From contig JAUKUA010000003.1 in the NCBI GenBank assembly GCA_030549175.1, positions 6,014,001 through 6,078,000 of the forward strand: a stretch of DNA of 64,000 nt, given 5' to 3'. Below, piece after piece: positions 35,873-45,361 of the stretch. The stretch is from Lasiosphaeris hirsuta (lineage: Eukaryota; Ascomycota; Sordariomycetes; Sordariales; Lasiosphaeriaceae). A model generated the notes under the pieces. It had not been told where the DNA came from. It ran no database searches and worked only from the letters and a program-made list of their open reading frames with translations. Each line of letters starts with the position of its first letter. Positions within the stretch are counted from its first letter, which is position 1. The position numbers and the translations under genes are program-made.

Positions 35873-37000
35873 ATGATCCCGAAACGCAGCGGTCTCGACC
35901 ATGACAACCTCGATCCAACCAGCTGTTTCGGCAACCCCCGCGGCCCTCTAGACATCTCCCTCCCTAAAGTCCTTGAATTCACCAGAAACTGCTCTGCCGC
36001 TGCGAACTGGGCGGTGACTGAGTATATGGACTTCCCCACAACACTGGATTACATTGCCCAGTCTCTTTCTCCTGACCACGAGCCGTCACCGTCAGATTAT
36101 GACATTTACGAATGATTCCTGCAGGACACGCTCAACGGGGACGGTCAGCTGTTCGGCAGCATGGAAGACCACGCCATGAACAACCGCACGGTCGAGTTGT
36201 GCAAGGGTCACAGGTGGGAAGGCAGCACCGATATATTCGCCGGGATCGGTGTAAGTCTATCTCGATAACGACGCACACCAGATGGTCATCAGCTACTACG
36301 TTGAAGCAACGCTCACAACTGTCTACCTCGCGGCCCTCATTTGCGACCACTCCACGTACAGGCTCAACTCTCGCCAGCCCGCCAGGCACTCCAAGCTGGC
36401 CGCGGGTGCTCGAGGCGTTTCGCAAGACGCGCAACGCCTTTGTCGACAACGCGGCCCTGTTGGTGTCGGGGTACGCCAAGGACATGCCGCCCCCCTGCGG
36501 CTACCGCGGTTGGCCCTGGCTGCAGCCCGTCCGGCAGTACTGGTGGATCGTCGTCGCGTCGCTCAGCTTTGTCGGCATGTGGGCCTACCTCGTCCCGTCT
36601 TGTTCACCGTGTACCGCGCCATCGTCATCCACCGGGCGGGGCCGTCGCAGAAGGACTTGGAATGGTCGTTTATCCAGGTCCTGGCGTTGGCCACGTGGTT
36701 CCCCATCATGGTGGACTTTGTTTACATTCTTGTTTGTTAGTTTGCCTGGCGGGTGGATGATGCCGTCATTGCTAATTTATCTCTAGCGCAGTCAGCCCGC
36801 AAGAGGGCCTCGAGGGGCACATTTCCAAGCGATACAGCGTGGCGCGGAATGCAACCTGGGAGTCGGGACTTCACGGTCGTCGGGATGGTGGTGTCGAGGT
36901 CGACGATGGCGGAGTGGATGGGAATACCAAGAGTCAAAGGAGCGATACGAAGCTGCCGCTTATGAGCGTTGATCCACCGGGGAACCTGTTTAGTCCGTGA
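35873..37000 (+). pseudogene. Multi-pass membrane protein gene with reading-frame lesions
   Basis: Successive frames give one plausible protein. An N-terminal hydrophilic part begins MIPKRSGLDHDNLDPTSC. A segment GHRWEGSTDIFAGIG precedes MVISYYVEATLTTVYLAALI (membrane). Next come RVLEAFRKTRNAFVDNAALL, YWWIVVASLSFVGMWAYLVP, VLFTVYRAIVIHRAGPSQKD and WFPIMVDFVYILV. After a good intron (GTTAGT to CTCTAG), a hydrophilic tail ends at 36998-37000. The 'xDIAGIGV...SYY' core is shared by unnamed fungal membrane proteins with several helices. Lesions are a TGA at 36113-36115, a frameshift near 36395 and another near 36597. The only join at GIG|MVISYY is a 31-nt intron-like gap, shorter than normal introns. 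Either decay or indel errors in the assembly explains this. Confidence 0.55.
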
Positions 37001-38412
37001 GGGGCACACAAAAGAAATAAATGGTGGAGGTGGTGGTCTTTGAGGTTTTGTTAGCGTGCACCGGGTTTCCAAGTAATTCCAAAAAAAATTGATTTCATCC
37101 CGCCTTTTCCGGCAGAGGTGTGGTTTTCCTGCAACTTTCCACCTGTTGGCGCATTCTCCGAGGCTCAGACACACAAGCTTGGCTCAACAGTATCGGATAC
37201 GGCCTTGCTTCCACCTCATGAAGGCACTAGCACGGTGCTCTTTCCGCTGGCGCCATTCTGGCTCTGCGGGTCGTTTCAGTTGCAGAGGTGAGCCGTTTTT
37301 CTGGTATATATTGATGGTGTCCGAGTAAGGTGCTGACATGGACTGCAGGTGGTTTGGAGAAATAAATTGATTAAACTCTTGGCGACCTCATCCTACGTAC
37401 TCCTTTATGAGACTCAGTTCCCAGAACCTGATACTTTTCTACACCGCCCACTGCAAGCAATGGGGCCAAACAGACGTGAAGGTTCTAGCGTGCCTTCATC
37501 ATCGTCTCCGGCAGTCTCCAGCCCGACGGGAAGGAGAGCAACCGTGCAACCAATATCGTAACTCCCCCCGGTTTCTACCCACGGCCTGCCCTCCCTCTTC
37601 GCCTTCCCTGGAACTGGCAGTCTGAGGTTGTTGACCTCTTTCGAGAGGCTAAGCTTCCGTGATAAGCTGAGCACCACCTAGAGTGGTGCAGTGGTTCCCC
37701 CAGTGATGAAACGGTACCTACTAACATTGAAGCATCTCTAGCATAGCTTCCGAGCAATGCTGAGCAAAACCAAAATCTGCTTGGGGGGGAGGGGGGAGGG
37801 GGGCTTTTTTTTGGGGGGGGGGTTGGAGGGTGCAGGATGTCTTATAGAAGCCAGGAAAGCTTTCTTTTTGCATCTATTGAGCTATAAAACTTTGTGCGTT
37901 GGCGCGCAAAACGCCTCTTTGCTGAAGATCCGGAGAGATTCGAACCTTGCTGCTGTTAAGCTTCTGCCGGGCGGTTTCGCCACTGGATGATTGTTTCGAG
38001 AAGACATGCCGTGCTTTCCGCTTGTTGCCCGGTGTAACTATGCCTTTCCCCGAGTTCTCGCCAACCCATTGCCGACACTTCGGATAATACCGAGAGACGG
38101 CGCTGAGGGGAAGAAGCACACCTGTTGGTGTTTACGGGTCGCAATTAAGGGGGGGACGATAGGTTGAAAGCTGCACGGATAAATTGCACCCCCTCGGACG
38201 CGCCGTCCTGCACTATCGCCAGGCCGGCCGATATTATACCCCAGATTCCAAGCTCGGAATGGCATCCGAGTTTGATTGCGGCATTTTGGGAGGGCTTAGA
38301 AAGGGGAGCAAGGTGATCATGGGAGGCAGGTACTAAAGGGGGGAGGGAGGAGGCGACGACGGCTATGGAACCAGCGACCTGGACCCCATCCACGTCCACA
38401 CCGGCACCCAAG
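37001..38412. other. Intergenic region with G-rich tracts
   Basis: Contains broken G runs at about 37782-37823 (G8, G7, G9 separated by a few bases), which could form G-quadruplex structures. No gene is supported. The last 200-300 bases are the promoter of the SsuA-like gene; a purine-rich GGGGGGAGGGAGGAGG stretch lies at about 38338-38354. Confidence 0.5.
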
Positions 38413-39366
38413 ATGCACGCCCGCCGCTTCCTCCGCCTCCTGGCGGCCCCGCTGTGGGCCGCCTCGGCCCTCCGGCTCGCATGCAACACGGCCTGGATCG
38501 AGCACACGCCGCAAGCCTACACGTTCAAGAACACGTACAAGGGCGACACGCCCGGGGTGCTGGTCAGCGGCGGGGCGGCGAGCCTCAGCGACGCCAGCAT
38601 CGACCTGGCCGCCAACGCCGAGACGCAGGGGCTCAAGCAGTACGCGACGCACCGCAACTACCGGCTGATCTACGTCATTGTCGAGGTCTCGTACCGGCTG
38701 GTGGCGCGGCGCGACGCCGGCGTGGCGCGTCTGGCCGACCTGCGCGGCAAGCGCATCGGCACCGCGTCCGGGTCGTCGGCCGAGGTGTTTGTGCGCCAGC
38801 TGCTCTCCACCGCCGGGCTGGCGCACGCCGACTACACGCTCGTCTCGGGCGGCGTGTGCATGCGCGCGCCGTGCGCTGCCGGCAGCTTCCCGGCGATGCT
38901 GCGCGACCGCAAGATCGACGCCTTCGGCATCTGGGAGCCCGCCGTCGAGCTGGGCGTCCAGGCCGTCGGCGAGGCCGAGGCCGTGCTGTTCCAGAACGCG
39001 TCCGTCTACCGCGAGATCTACAGCCTGTACTCCACCGTCGAGAAGCTGCGGGACCCGCCGACGCGCAAGAAGATTGTCGAGTTTGTGCGCGCGCTGAACC
39101 AGACGCTCGATCTCTTCCGGAACGAGCCCGACAAGGTGTATGCCGCTGTCGGCCAGACGGTCGGCGTCGATGTGCCGGTTTTGAAGGACGTGTGGGCCGA
39201 CCACAAATGGGGGCCCGGCAGCCTGGGACCGGATCTGCTGGATTACTTGGTGGTCGAGGACGAGTATCTTGCCAAGACGGACAAGAGGGCCGGCATATCG
39301 CGGGCGGACCTGGCCAAGTTTATCGACACGAGTGTTTACGACGAGGCGTTGGCCTTGAAGGGCTGA
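38413..39366 (+). CDS. Secreted SsuA/THI5-like substrate-binding protein
   Basis: About 317 residues from the ATG at 38413, intronless. This start was chosen because it opens into a good signal peptide (MHARRFLRLLAAPLWAASAL). An in-frame ATG at 38365 would put 16 polar residues in front of it. The mature part resembles periplasmic solute-binding proteins of the SsuA/TauA/NMT1 type. RLADLRGKRIGTASGSSAEV is the conserved turn before the ligand-binding helix, RQLLSTAGLAHADYTLV follows, and FPAMLRDRKIDAFGIWEPAV is the second-lobe motif 'aL..G.vDA...wEP'. In bacteria such proteins deliver sulfonates, taurine or pyrimidine precursors to ABC importers. Fungal THI5/NMT1 relatives make the thiamine pyrimidine, but that family is cytosolic and carries a CCCFC motif that is absent here. 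The secreted form probably binds a small extracellular ligand; the ligand is unknown. Confidence 0.82.
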   Translation: MHARRFLRLLAAPLWAASALRLACNTAWIEHTPQAYTFKNTYKGDTPGVLVSGGAASLSDASIDLAANAETQGLKQYATHRNYRLIYVIVEVSYRLVARRDAGVARLADLRGKRIGTASGSSAEVFVRQLLSTAGLAHADYTLVSGGVCMRAPCAAGSFPAMLRDRKIDAFGIWEPAVELGVQAVGEAEAVLFQNASVYREIYSLYSTVEKLRDPPTRKKIVEFVRALNQTLDLFRNEPDKVYAAVGQTVGVDVPVLKDVWADHKWGPGSLGPDLLDYLVVEDEYLAKTDKRAGISRADLAKFIDTSVYDEALALKG

Positions 39367-39542
39367 GAGGCAGTGACTAAGGTTGTGTGTAATTTTGTTG
39401 CAGGCTTTGCTCTTCAAGTTGGTAATGCAATGTTGACTTATAAGTTGTGTATTTTTTTTTGGGGTGCAGGCTTGTCAATGTATGAATATCTGCTACTGGC
39501 CCCCGCTCTCCTCCTGAAATTCCCCCCTCTGCCTTCCTCTTC

Positions 39543-40208
39543 CTAGCAGGCCTGCGTCTGAATAGCATACGCCGTCGTGCACCCGATGTTGTTGCACGAA
39601 TCCGGGTCGCTGCACGGGAAGCTGACGACGGCCGTGGGCAGGGCTCCCGTGCAGCCACAGGGCCGCGTCAGGACCGAAGTCGTCGTGCACCCGGGCACGA
39701 AGCAGGAGCGGCAGGCGGTCGCCGTGGACGTGATGGTGGGGCACGCAGCAGCCGGGGCGCACGCCTTGGTGACGGTGCTGGTGGTCGTCGCCACCTGCGT
39801 GACCCGGACCGTCGCCGTCGAGACCGAGCGCACCGTCGACGTGCTGACCACCGTCGTGCTCCTCACCGCCGTGCTGACTACCGTGCTGACGACGGTGCTG
39901 ACGACGGTGCTGACTACCGTGCTCACCACCGTGGTTGCCGGGACGGTGATGGTCTCTCTTTGAATGTAGCTTGCCGTGGTCGTGGTCGTCTCCGTTTCCG
40001 TCTCCGTCTCGGTTACCGTGATGAAGCTTGTGGGAATACCGGGCACGGTTGTTCGGCCGGTGCGAATCGTCGTCGGCGTCACTGTGATCTGGCCACACAC
40101 GCCGCTTATTATCAAATGGTCAGCAACAAAAAAAAAAAACAACAAGGGGATTGCGACATGGACCTACCTCGCGAGCACACCGAGGAAAATGGGGAGCAAG
40201 GACAGCAT
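39543..40208 (-). CDS. Secreted Thr/Val-rich repeat protein with Cys-rich C-terminus
   Basis: Exon 1 is 40168-40208 and exon 2 is 39543-40104. The 63-nt intron (GTAGGT donor, AATAAG acceptor) contains a T12 tract, and phases agree (2+1), giving 200 residues. The split signal peptide reads MLSLLPIFLGVLAS and is completed across the intron. The mature part has a TETETETETTTTT run and five VVST tetrapeptide units (encoded by a 12-base tandem), then a Thr/Val-rich region. The C-terminus has about ten cysteines (CAPAAACPTI, CRSCFVPGC, CGCTGA, CSDPDSCNNIGC). No GPI signal is obvious, since the chain ends at ...QTQAC. It is probably an O-mannosylated wall or secreted protein. I do not recognise a named family. 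Confidence 0.68.
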
Positions 40209-41183
40209 TTTTGTAGCCTAGGGCTGCGACTAGTGGAAACTTGAGCTAGATCGTGCAGTGAATCGTGTTGAAGGCGATGTTGATTCATTCACGATGGTTT
40301 TCGGAGCGCGCCCGGACAGCTTTATCTTGAACCTGCATCCTGACAACAGGTAAAAAGTTGCAGCTATATCACTTGGCGTCGGGCTATACGTATATTACCT
40401 TATATGACGGAGCGTCCTTTTGAGGGGGAGAATGGGGAAATCTTGACAGAGGGAGACGCTCGGGTACGTCAATGGCAAACCTGCTTGTCCAGGTCGGTGG
40501 GTGGACGTGGTTTTCTCCGAACCCACCGATGGCATTTCTGGTCCAGATCGCAGCTGAGATCGCACGCGGGCCAATGGCGGCAGCTCTCTTAAGTGGCTAC
40601 TATGCTGCCGGGCAAATTTTTTTGCGTTGCAATTGTGCCCTGAGTGGCGCGCCATCTTCCGTCGAGGCCACTATGGCGGCTGAATGGGGGGGGTGGTGCC
40701 CCAGTTTCCAGGAACTTTAATCAGTGGCGGCCTATAAATAACAGAAAGGGCCTGGCCGATGCACGGATACAGGTTACGGAGGCGGCCAAAGTTGCCACCT
40801 GGTTGATTCATTGTGTCCCGTTGATGGAAACCAATCCACGTTGGAAGAGAGGCGAAGAGTCCTGTCAGTTGGCCTTGGAGGTATGAATCCCAGCCGCGCC
40901 GGACAGCAACACTACTCTCCTAGGGTAAGGTAGTAGTATCATTTTCCACCTCGCACTACTACCCGCATCCCTTATTCAAACCAAAAAGACGCCCGTGAAA
41001 ACGCCCAACCCGCTACCCGCCCCTAAAAAGGCGCCCAACCCGCTACCCGTCCCTAAAAAGGCACCCAAAACCTGTCTCTACTGTACGCCTCATAGTATGC
41101 TCCCAGATTACCCCCCCTCCCCCCCCCCCCCCCCCCCCCCTTTTACCCCCTCGTCACGGCGCAAGCTCATGATGGGCGATATA
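40209..41183. other. Intergenic region with tandem 30-bp repeat and C tract
   Basis: Two copies of a 30-bp unit (CGCCCAACCCGCTACCCG then CCCTAAAAAGG) lie at about 41002-41061 with a partial third copy. A C-rich homopolymer interrupted by a single T is at 41111-41140. No gene is supported. It separates the secreted Thr-rich gene from the SAT4-type gene ending at 41184. Confidence 0.6.
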
Positions 41184-42613
41184 TCAAACCTCGTCGCGAC
41201 TCTTGCTCTCCAGCCCAGAATCCCGGGCATCACGGTTCCGCGTCATCAGCGTCTCGCTGCTCCAGGTCGAGCCCGTCATGGGCACGAGATCTCTCCGAGG
41301 CTTGTTGTAGTAGACGCGCCGGGACGAGCCGTTGGTGTCGACCAGGTGTCGCCTCGACCGGCTGCTGTGGTGGCTCGGGTGGTGCTGCTGCTGGCCGCGC
41401 CGCCGCGACGGCCGCACGCTGCGCACCAGCATCCGCAGCATCGGCACCGAGGCGGCCATGATGGTCACGGCCGCCTCGGCGTTGCCCCAAATGACGAGCG
41501 TCACGCCGTCGTCTAGAGTGCTGTTACTATCTCCTGCTGGGTTGGATGAAAAAAAGAAAAGGAAGGAAAAAAAAAAAAAAAAGGAAACAAAAAAAAAGAG
41601 GTTAGTAGTGACTAGTGCTTACGTGGAAAGTCACGCCCGCCAAGCTCCGGGAGGGATGAGCATTTGATGAATGCTGCCGCGGCCGCGCTGGGAGCGGTTA
41701 GTGCATGGCGTCGACTGCGGGTCGGGGGTCTTGTCTGTACTCACAAGACGCCCATGCTCATTGCGAGCGCGACTCCTATCTTCTCCTTTGTCTCCATCTG
41801 CAGCCGCATGATGATCTGCCAGGGGATGATGGCGAATACCAGGTCCAGGATGCCGGAGTATGCTGAAAGACGCCAACGCTGTCAGTCGGCCGATGATAGA
41901 CAAAAGTCAGTACCTACGCGGCTGGCTTACCGGTTGTGAAGATGCCGTAGGTGATGATGACATTGGGGCTCCAGCAGGTGCCCCTCATGAGGGGGTGCCA
42001 CGCCTTCTCCAGGGGCATGCATCCCACCCAGAAGAACATGGCGGCCATGCCGAGCAGCAGGTTCATGGACACGACGGCGAACCATATAAAGATGCGCGTC
42101 TTGCCGTGGATGCCGTCCGAGATGAGCAGCAGGGTGATGGCGAACGACGTCTTGCTCCACGCCTGGCTGCAGATGGCGAGCGTGACGGTGATCTGGCCGA
42201 TCAGGTACATGTCGTTGAGGTTCTGGAACGGTATTTGCCAGGCGTGCTTCCCGTAGCCCAGGTCGATGGCCATGTTTGTGGTTACTGCGCTGCCGAGCAA
42301 CGCGAGCTGTTGGAAAGTCTGTTAGCTCCTGATTCCGATTCCTCCTGCCGCGCACCCGCCGCCTTACCCACGCCGCAATGGCAAAGTAGTCGTCTGGGTG
42401 GAACCGCCGGTGCCGTGCTGCCTTGCAGTACAGCCTCATGAGCAGGAACAGCAGCGATGCGCCGACCAGTATCCAGACCGACACGCGCGTCGTTGGCCCG
42501 AGGTCGTCATCCTGCAGCCTCGACCGCCAAAAGCCCGGAAAGTTGGTAAAGTTCCTTGTGTCGGTGTCGCTGTTGGCGGTTGGTAGCGTGTTGTTGAAGG
42601 TTGAGTTGTTCAT
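41184..42613 (-). CDS. Seven-helix integral membrane protein, SAT4/rhodopsin domain
   Basis: Five exons: 42368-42613, 41931-42306, 41745-41862, 41623-41687 and 41184-41536. Introns are 61, 68, 57 and 86 nt and every phase agrees, giving 385 residues. Family landmarks in order: VSVWILVGASLLFLLMRLYC, RFHPDDYFAIAAW, the helix around MYLIGQITVTLAICSQAWSK and TSFAITLLLI, LLLGMAAMFFWVGCMPLEKA, TCWSPNVIITYGIFTT-AYSG, ILDLVFAIIPWQIIMRLQME, KEKIGVALAMSMGV and TLVIWGNAEAAVTIMAASVP. A basic, Ser/His/Arg-rich cytoplasmic tail follows. The acceptor for exon 3 was fixed by phase: of two nearby AGs only TTTCAG at 41863-41864 keeps the family sequence. These are plasma-membrane proteins of unknown ligand. 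It is divergent in sequence from the gene at 18.1 kb, so it is a paralogue rather than a recent copy. Confidence 0.88.
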
Positions 42614-43823
42614 GATGGGTCGATCATCCAGCGGGCGCCCGGGAATCACAGCCGCCTAGCTCTCTGGGTCTTCAAGTTGGTAGACGACAAACTCGGACCG
42701 TGAAATAGCGAATAGGGGTATACAAGACCGGCTAGAGCATTTTTGGGAGGAGAAGAGAAGAAAAAAGTGGGAGAGGTCGAAAAAAAGGAAAGCCGGCGGC
42801 ACGGGAGAGAGGCGGTAGATGAAGATGGAGTTCAACTGCCCACTTTGGTGGGGGATGGCCGGGCGATCGCGGTATCAGGACGCACGATGCGCGCAATGCG
42901 CAATGCTGGGCCGAGTCGACAAGAGTCCAGGACAGCATCTCGGATACCAGGCAATCGGCTGGGCCAAGCCGACTGGTGTGGGGAGCAACCGTCGATCCCG
43001 CAAGCCCCCCTTCCCGGGCGCTGAAACACTGGCAGAGCGGAACGGCACTCTTGCGACTCCAAAAGCCACGCGAAATGCCATGATGCGCAACCCCCCGACC
43101 GGCGCCTCACTTGCACCGACCGGGCCCTGGGTGCCGGTAGCGTGTATGGTGGCCCGGATATGCGTGCAGTTGCGTTGCAGTCTTGAGAGAGGATTTGACA
43201 ATTTGTGGATTTACATACATACCTCAAGACCATTAGCAATTCCCGAACAACCAAAAGCGCGCCGCCGGCCCGCCAAAAGGCTATGGTGCCAATGTCAAAA
43301 ATGTCGGCGCGCACAGATGTTTGAGCCTGAGATGCCGATGTCTGCCCCGGCTCGGCGAGTGTGCACCCAGATAAAGTACGTCGATCACACACAGGGCCTC
43401 GCGAGAAGCGGCGCCCATGCCCTTCTAGAAAAATCTCGGGCTCGAGTCGATGGAGACCTCCCCAAACCTCAACCAGAGGCCATGGACTTGGCGGGGGGGG
43501 GGGGATTCCTCGGTGTTTCTGTCTTTCTGGCACTGGATTGTCGGTCTGTTGCGACTTGTCTTGGAAGCCGCTCGGGTGTGGAGTGTGTTGTGTTGTTGCG
43601 CGCTAGCGACCGGTGGTTTGGGGAAATCTGAAATCTGGGGTAAAGGATTGTGCTGCTATTAATAGATGCTAACCGAAGCCTCATTGGTCAAAATAATGCC
43701 ATTGCAATAAGAATGAAGGAATAAAAATAAAAAAAAAGACTGGTAATTTGAGGTTGAGAGAGAAGAACGGGTGTCCTAGCATCATCGATTTGGTTCCAAG
43801 TGGTTAGTTATCCTCCATCTCCC
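42614..43823. other. Intergenic region
   Basis: Promoter of the SAT4-type gene and 3' flank of the HxxHC membrane protein, both minus strand. Overlapping ORFs at 42.8-43.6 kb on both strands have no family content. Includes G10 at about 43493-43503. Confidence 0.5.
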
Positions 43824-44454
43824 TCAGCGTCTCCAATTCATGCGCACGCACTTATACGTCCCCAGCTCGGCATTGCTGCTGGCCTGCCACCCCTCGTCGT
43901 CCTCGACCAGCTGCCCCATACAGTGCTTGGCGTGGTAGTAGCTCAGCGTCTTGTTGTCAACCCACTCCCTCCGCTCGTGCACCGCTGTCGAAAGCTTGGC
44001 CCACATGAAGAGGCAGTGCTCGGTGTGGAAGCGGCGCGTCCAGATACTAACATGACGCCCGGCCATCAGCTGCTCGACGGATATCTGCTGCGTAAGGTTG
44101 CTGTCGGTGTTCCACGGCCGGTCCTCGAAGACGGGCCACTGCGCCGTCAGCGAGTCGTAGTGGCACTGCAGCGGGATCCACCCGTAGAAGAGCGGCTCCA
44201 TCTTGCACCCGCGCGAGAGCGCTGCTGTTGCCGCAGTCGTTCATCAGCGGGGGGTCCGGGGGCGGGCTCAGTAAGAAGTAGTAGACCGCGCCGGTGGCTG
44301 TGACGGCGAGGGCGGCGAGGGCGGATATAGAGAGGAGCCGGCGGATTTACCACATGGAGTCAGATGGTGTCTTGCCGCTTGCCGATACGGCGCCATCAAT
44401 TGGGGCGTACCGGACGCCCCGGTAGGACTGGCTCGATTTGTAGATGCCGAACAT
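43824..44454 (-). pseudogene. Single-pass membrane protein with two HxxHC motifs (UstYa-like layout), reading frame broken
   Basis: From the ATG at 44454 (MFGIYKSSQSYRGVRYAP) the frame has a short cytosolic head. Next come a transmembrane helix (LLSISALAALAVTATGAVYY), a conserved MNDCGNSSALAR, and then GCKMEPLFYGWIPLQC. The lumenal domain carries RRFHTEHCLFMWAKL and SYYHAKHCMGQLV and ends at 43824. I recall this as a common fungal family of unknown function. The two HxxHC motifs, the single N-terminal helix and the size mirror UstYa/DUF3328 oxidases. An evolutionary or mechanistic link is my inference. Two lesions are visible: a TAA at 44347-44349 just before the helix, and a one-base frame change in the GCGCGCGGG stretch near 44210-44222. 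It is transcribed away from the peptide precursor gene, 0.9 kb apart. Confidence 0.6.
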
Positions 44455-44696
44455 GTCGAGGTTGAGATGTGGTGGGCTGCTTGTTGACGGCCGAAATTCT
44501 CAACAGTCTTTTGATGCTTAAAATGGATAGAACCGGGAGTAGAGGGAGGAGGAGGGTTGAGGGAAATCAGAGAGAGACGAGAAACCTCCGACGGGAAATC
44601 TGGGTGGATACTGGACCTTGAGTGATTTTGTGACAGAATAAGTTGCTTCAATCTATTAGGAGATAAGGCCCAGTAGGAATGTGAAAAGATGAAACC

Positions 44697-44723
<27 letters not shown>
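44697..44723. repeat. A27 homopolymer
   Basis: Uninterrupted run of 27 A in the divergent promoter of the peptide cluster. It could be a nucleosome-free poly(dA:dT) tract or the tail of a processed insertion; no gene relic adjoins it. Confidence 0.8.
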
Positions 44724-44727
<4 letters not shown>

Positions 44728-44964
44728 CAGATAGACCAACATGTATATTCAGGGCCGGAGATATAACATACTGAAAGGTGACATGATGTACACACTGGCT
44801 GAGAAAGGAAGACGAGATAATTCCGCTGCATTGAGGTTATATCTAGTTCAAGTAACAAGATTCTCCAAGGCCTCGTCACTGGATGGGATTATTGGGAACA
44901 TACATCGCGATGCACTGCGTTACATGATGTGTGTCTTGTCAAACAGGGCAACAGCGACCAAACG

Positions 44965-44981
44965 CATACTCGCCGAGTATG
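44965..44981. promoter_or_regulatory. Perfect palindrome, candidate pathway-regulator site
   Basis: CATACTCG-C-CGAGTATG: two 8-base arms around a single C, 380 bases before the precursor ATG. The half site CATACTCGG recurs at 45031-45039, beside a CCAAT box. Symmetric sites with CGG/CCG-like cores are typical for dimeric Zn2Cys6 activators. The binding factor is unknown and no regulator gene is present in the cluster itself. Confidence 0.4.
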
Positions 44982-45361
44982 AGATAGGAAGGAGCTTGGC
45001 ATATGCTGTGATAAACAACGGATCTCACAGCATACTCGGCTCTGATTGGCCATGGTTTGTAATTCCAAGGGATGAGAGCGTCGAATACCAGCGGCCCTCT
45101 GCTATAGGTTTGATGTGGCAACGACGACTCCCTAACCTGTAGGTAAGCATAGGCCCGAAGTGTCGTCAATATCATGGGTGCTGCGTGGGCAATCCAGCAA
45201 GGCCAACTCAAGGAGTGGCTAATACCAATATTATACAGGATGTCCATAAATGAGAGCAGGTTTCGAGCTGAACTCACATTTGGTTTCCGTCTCTTCAACC
45301 GCCAGCATTTGATCATCCCACAGTTTCCCAAACGACCACAATTCTCATCTTTCATCCCAAC

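Larger units (their letters stand above)
44455..45361. other. Divergent promoter region of the peptide cluster
   Basis: Lies between the HxxHC gene (minus) and the peptide precursor (plus). It has an A27 homopolymer at 44697-44723, a perfect 17-base palindrome at 44965-44981 and a half copy at 45031 (separate entry). A CCAAT box (ATTGG on the plus strand) lies near 45044. No coding sequence is supported; the ORF at 44741-45142 has no family features. Confidence 0.5.

Noticed and set aside
38317..39417. Minus-strand ORF of 366 codons
   Set aside because: Shadow of the GC-rich SsuA-like gene on the other strand.
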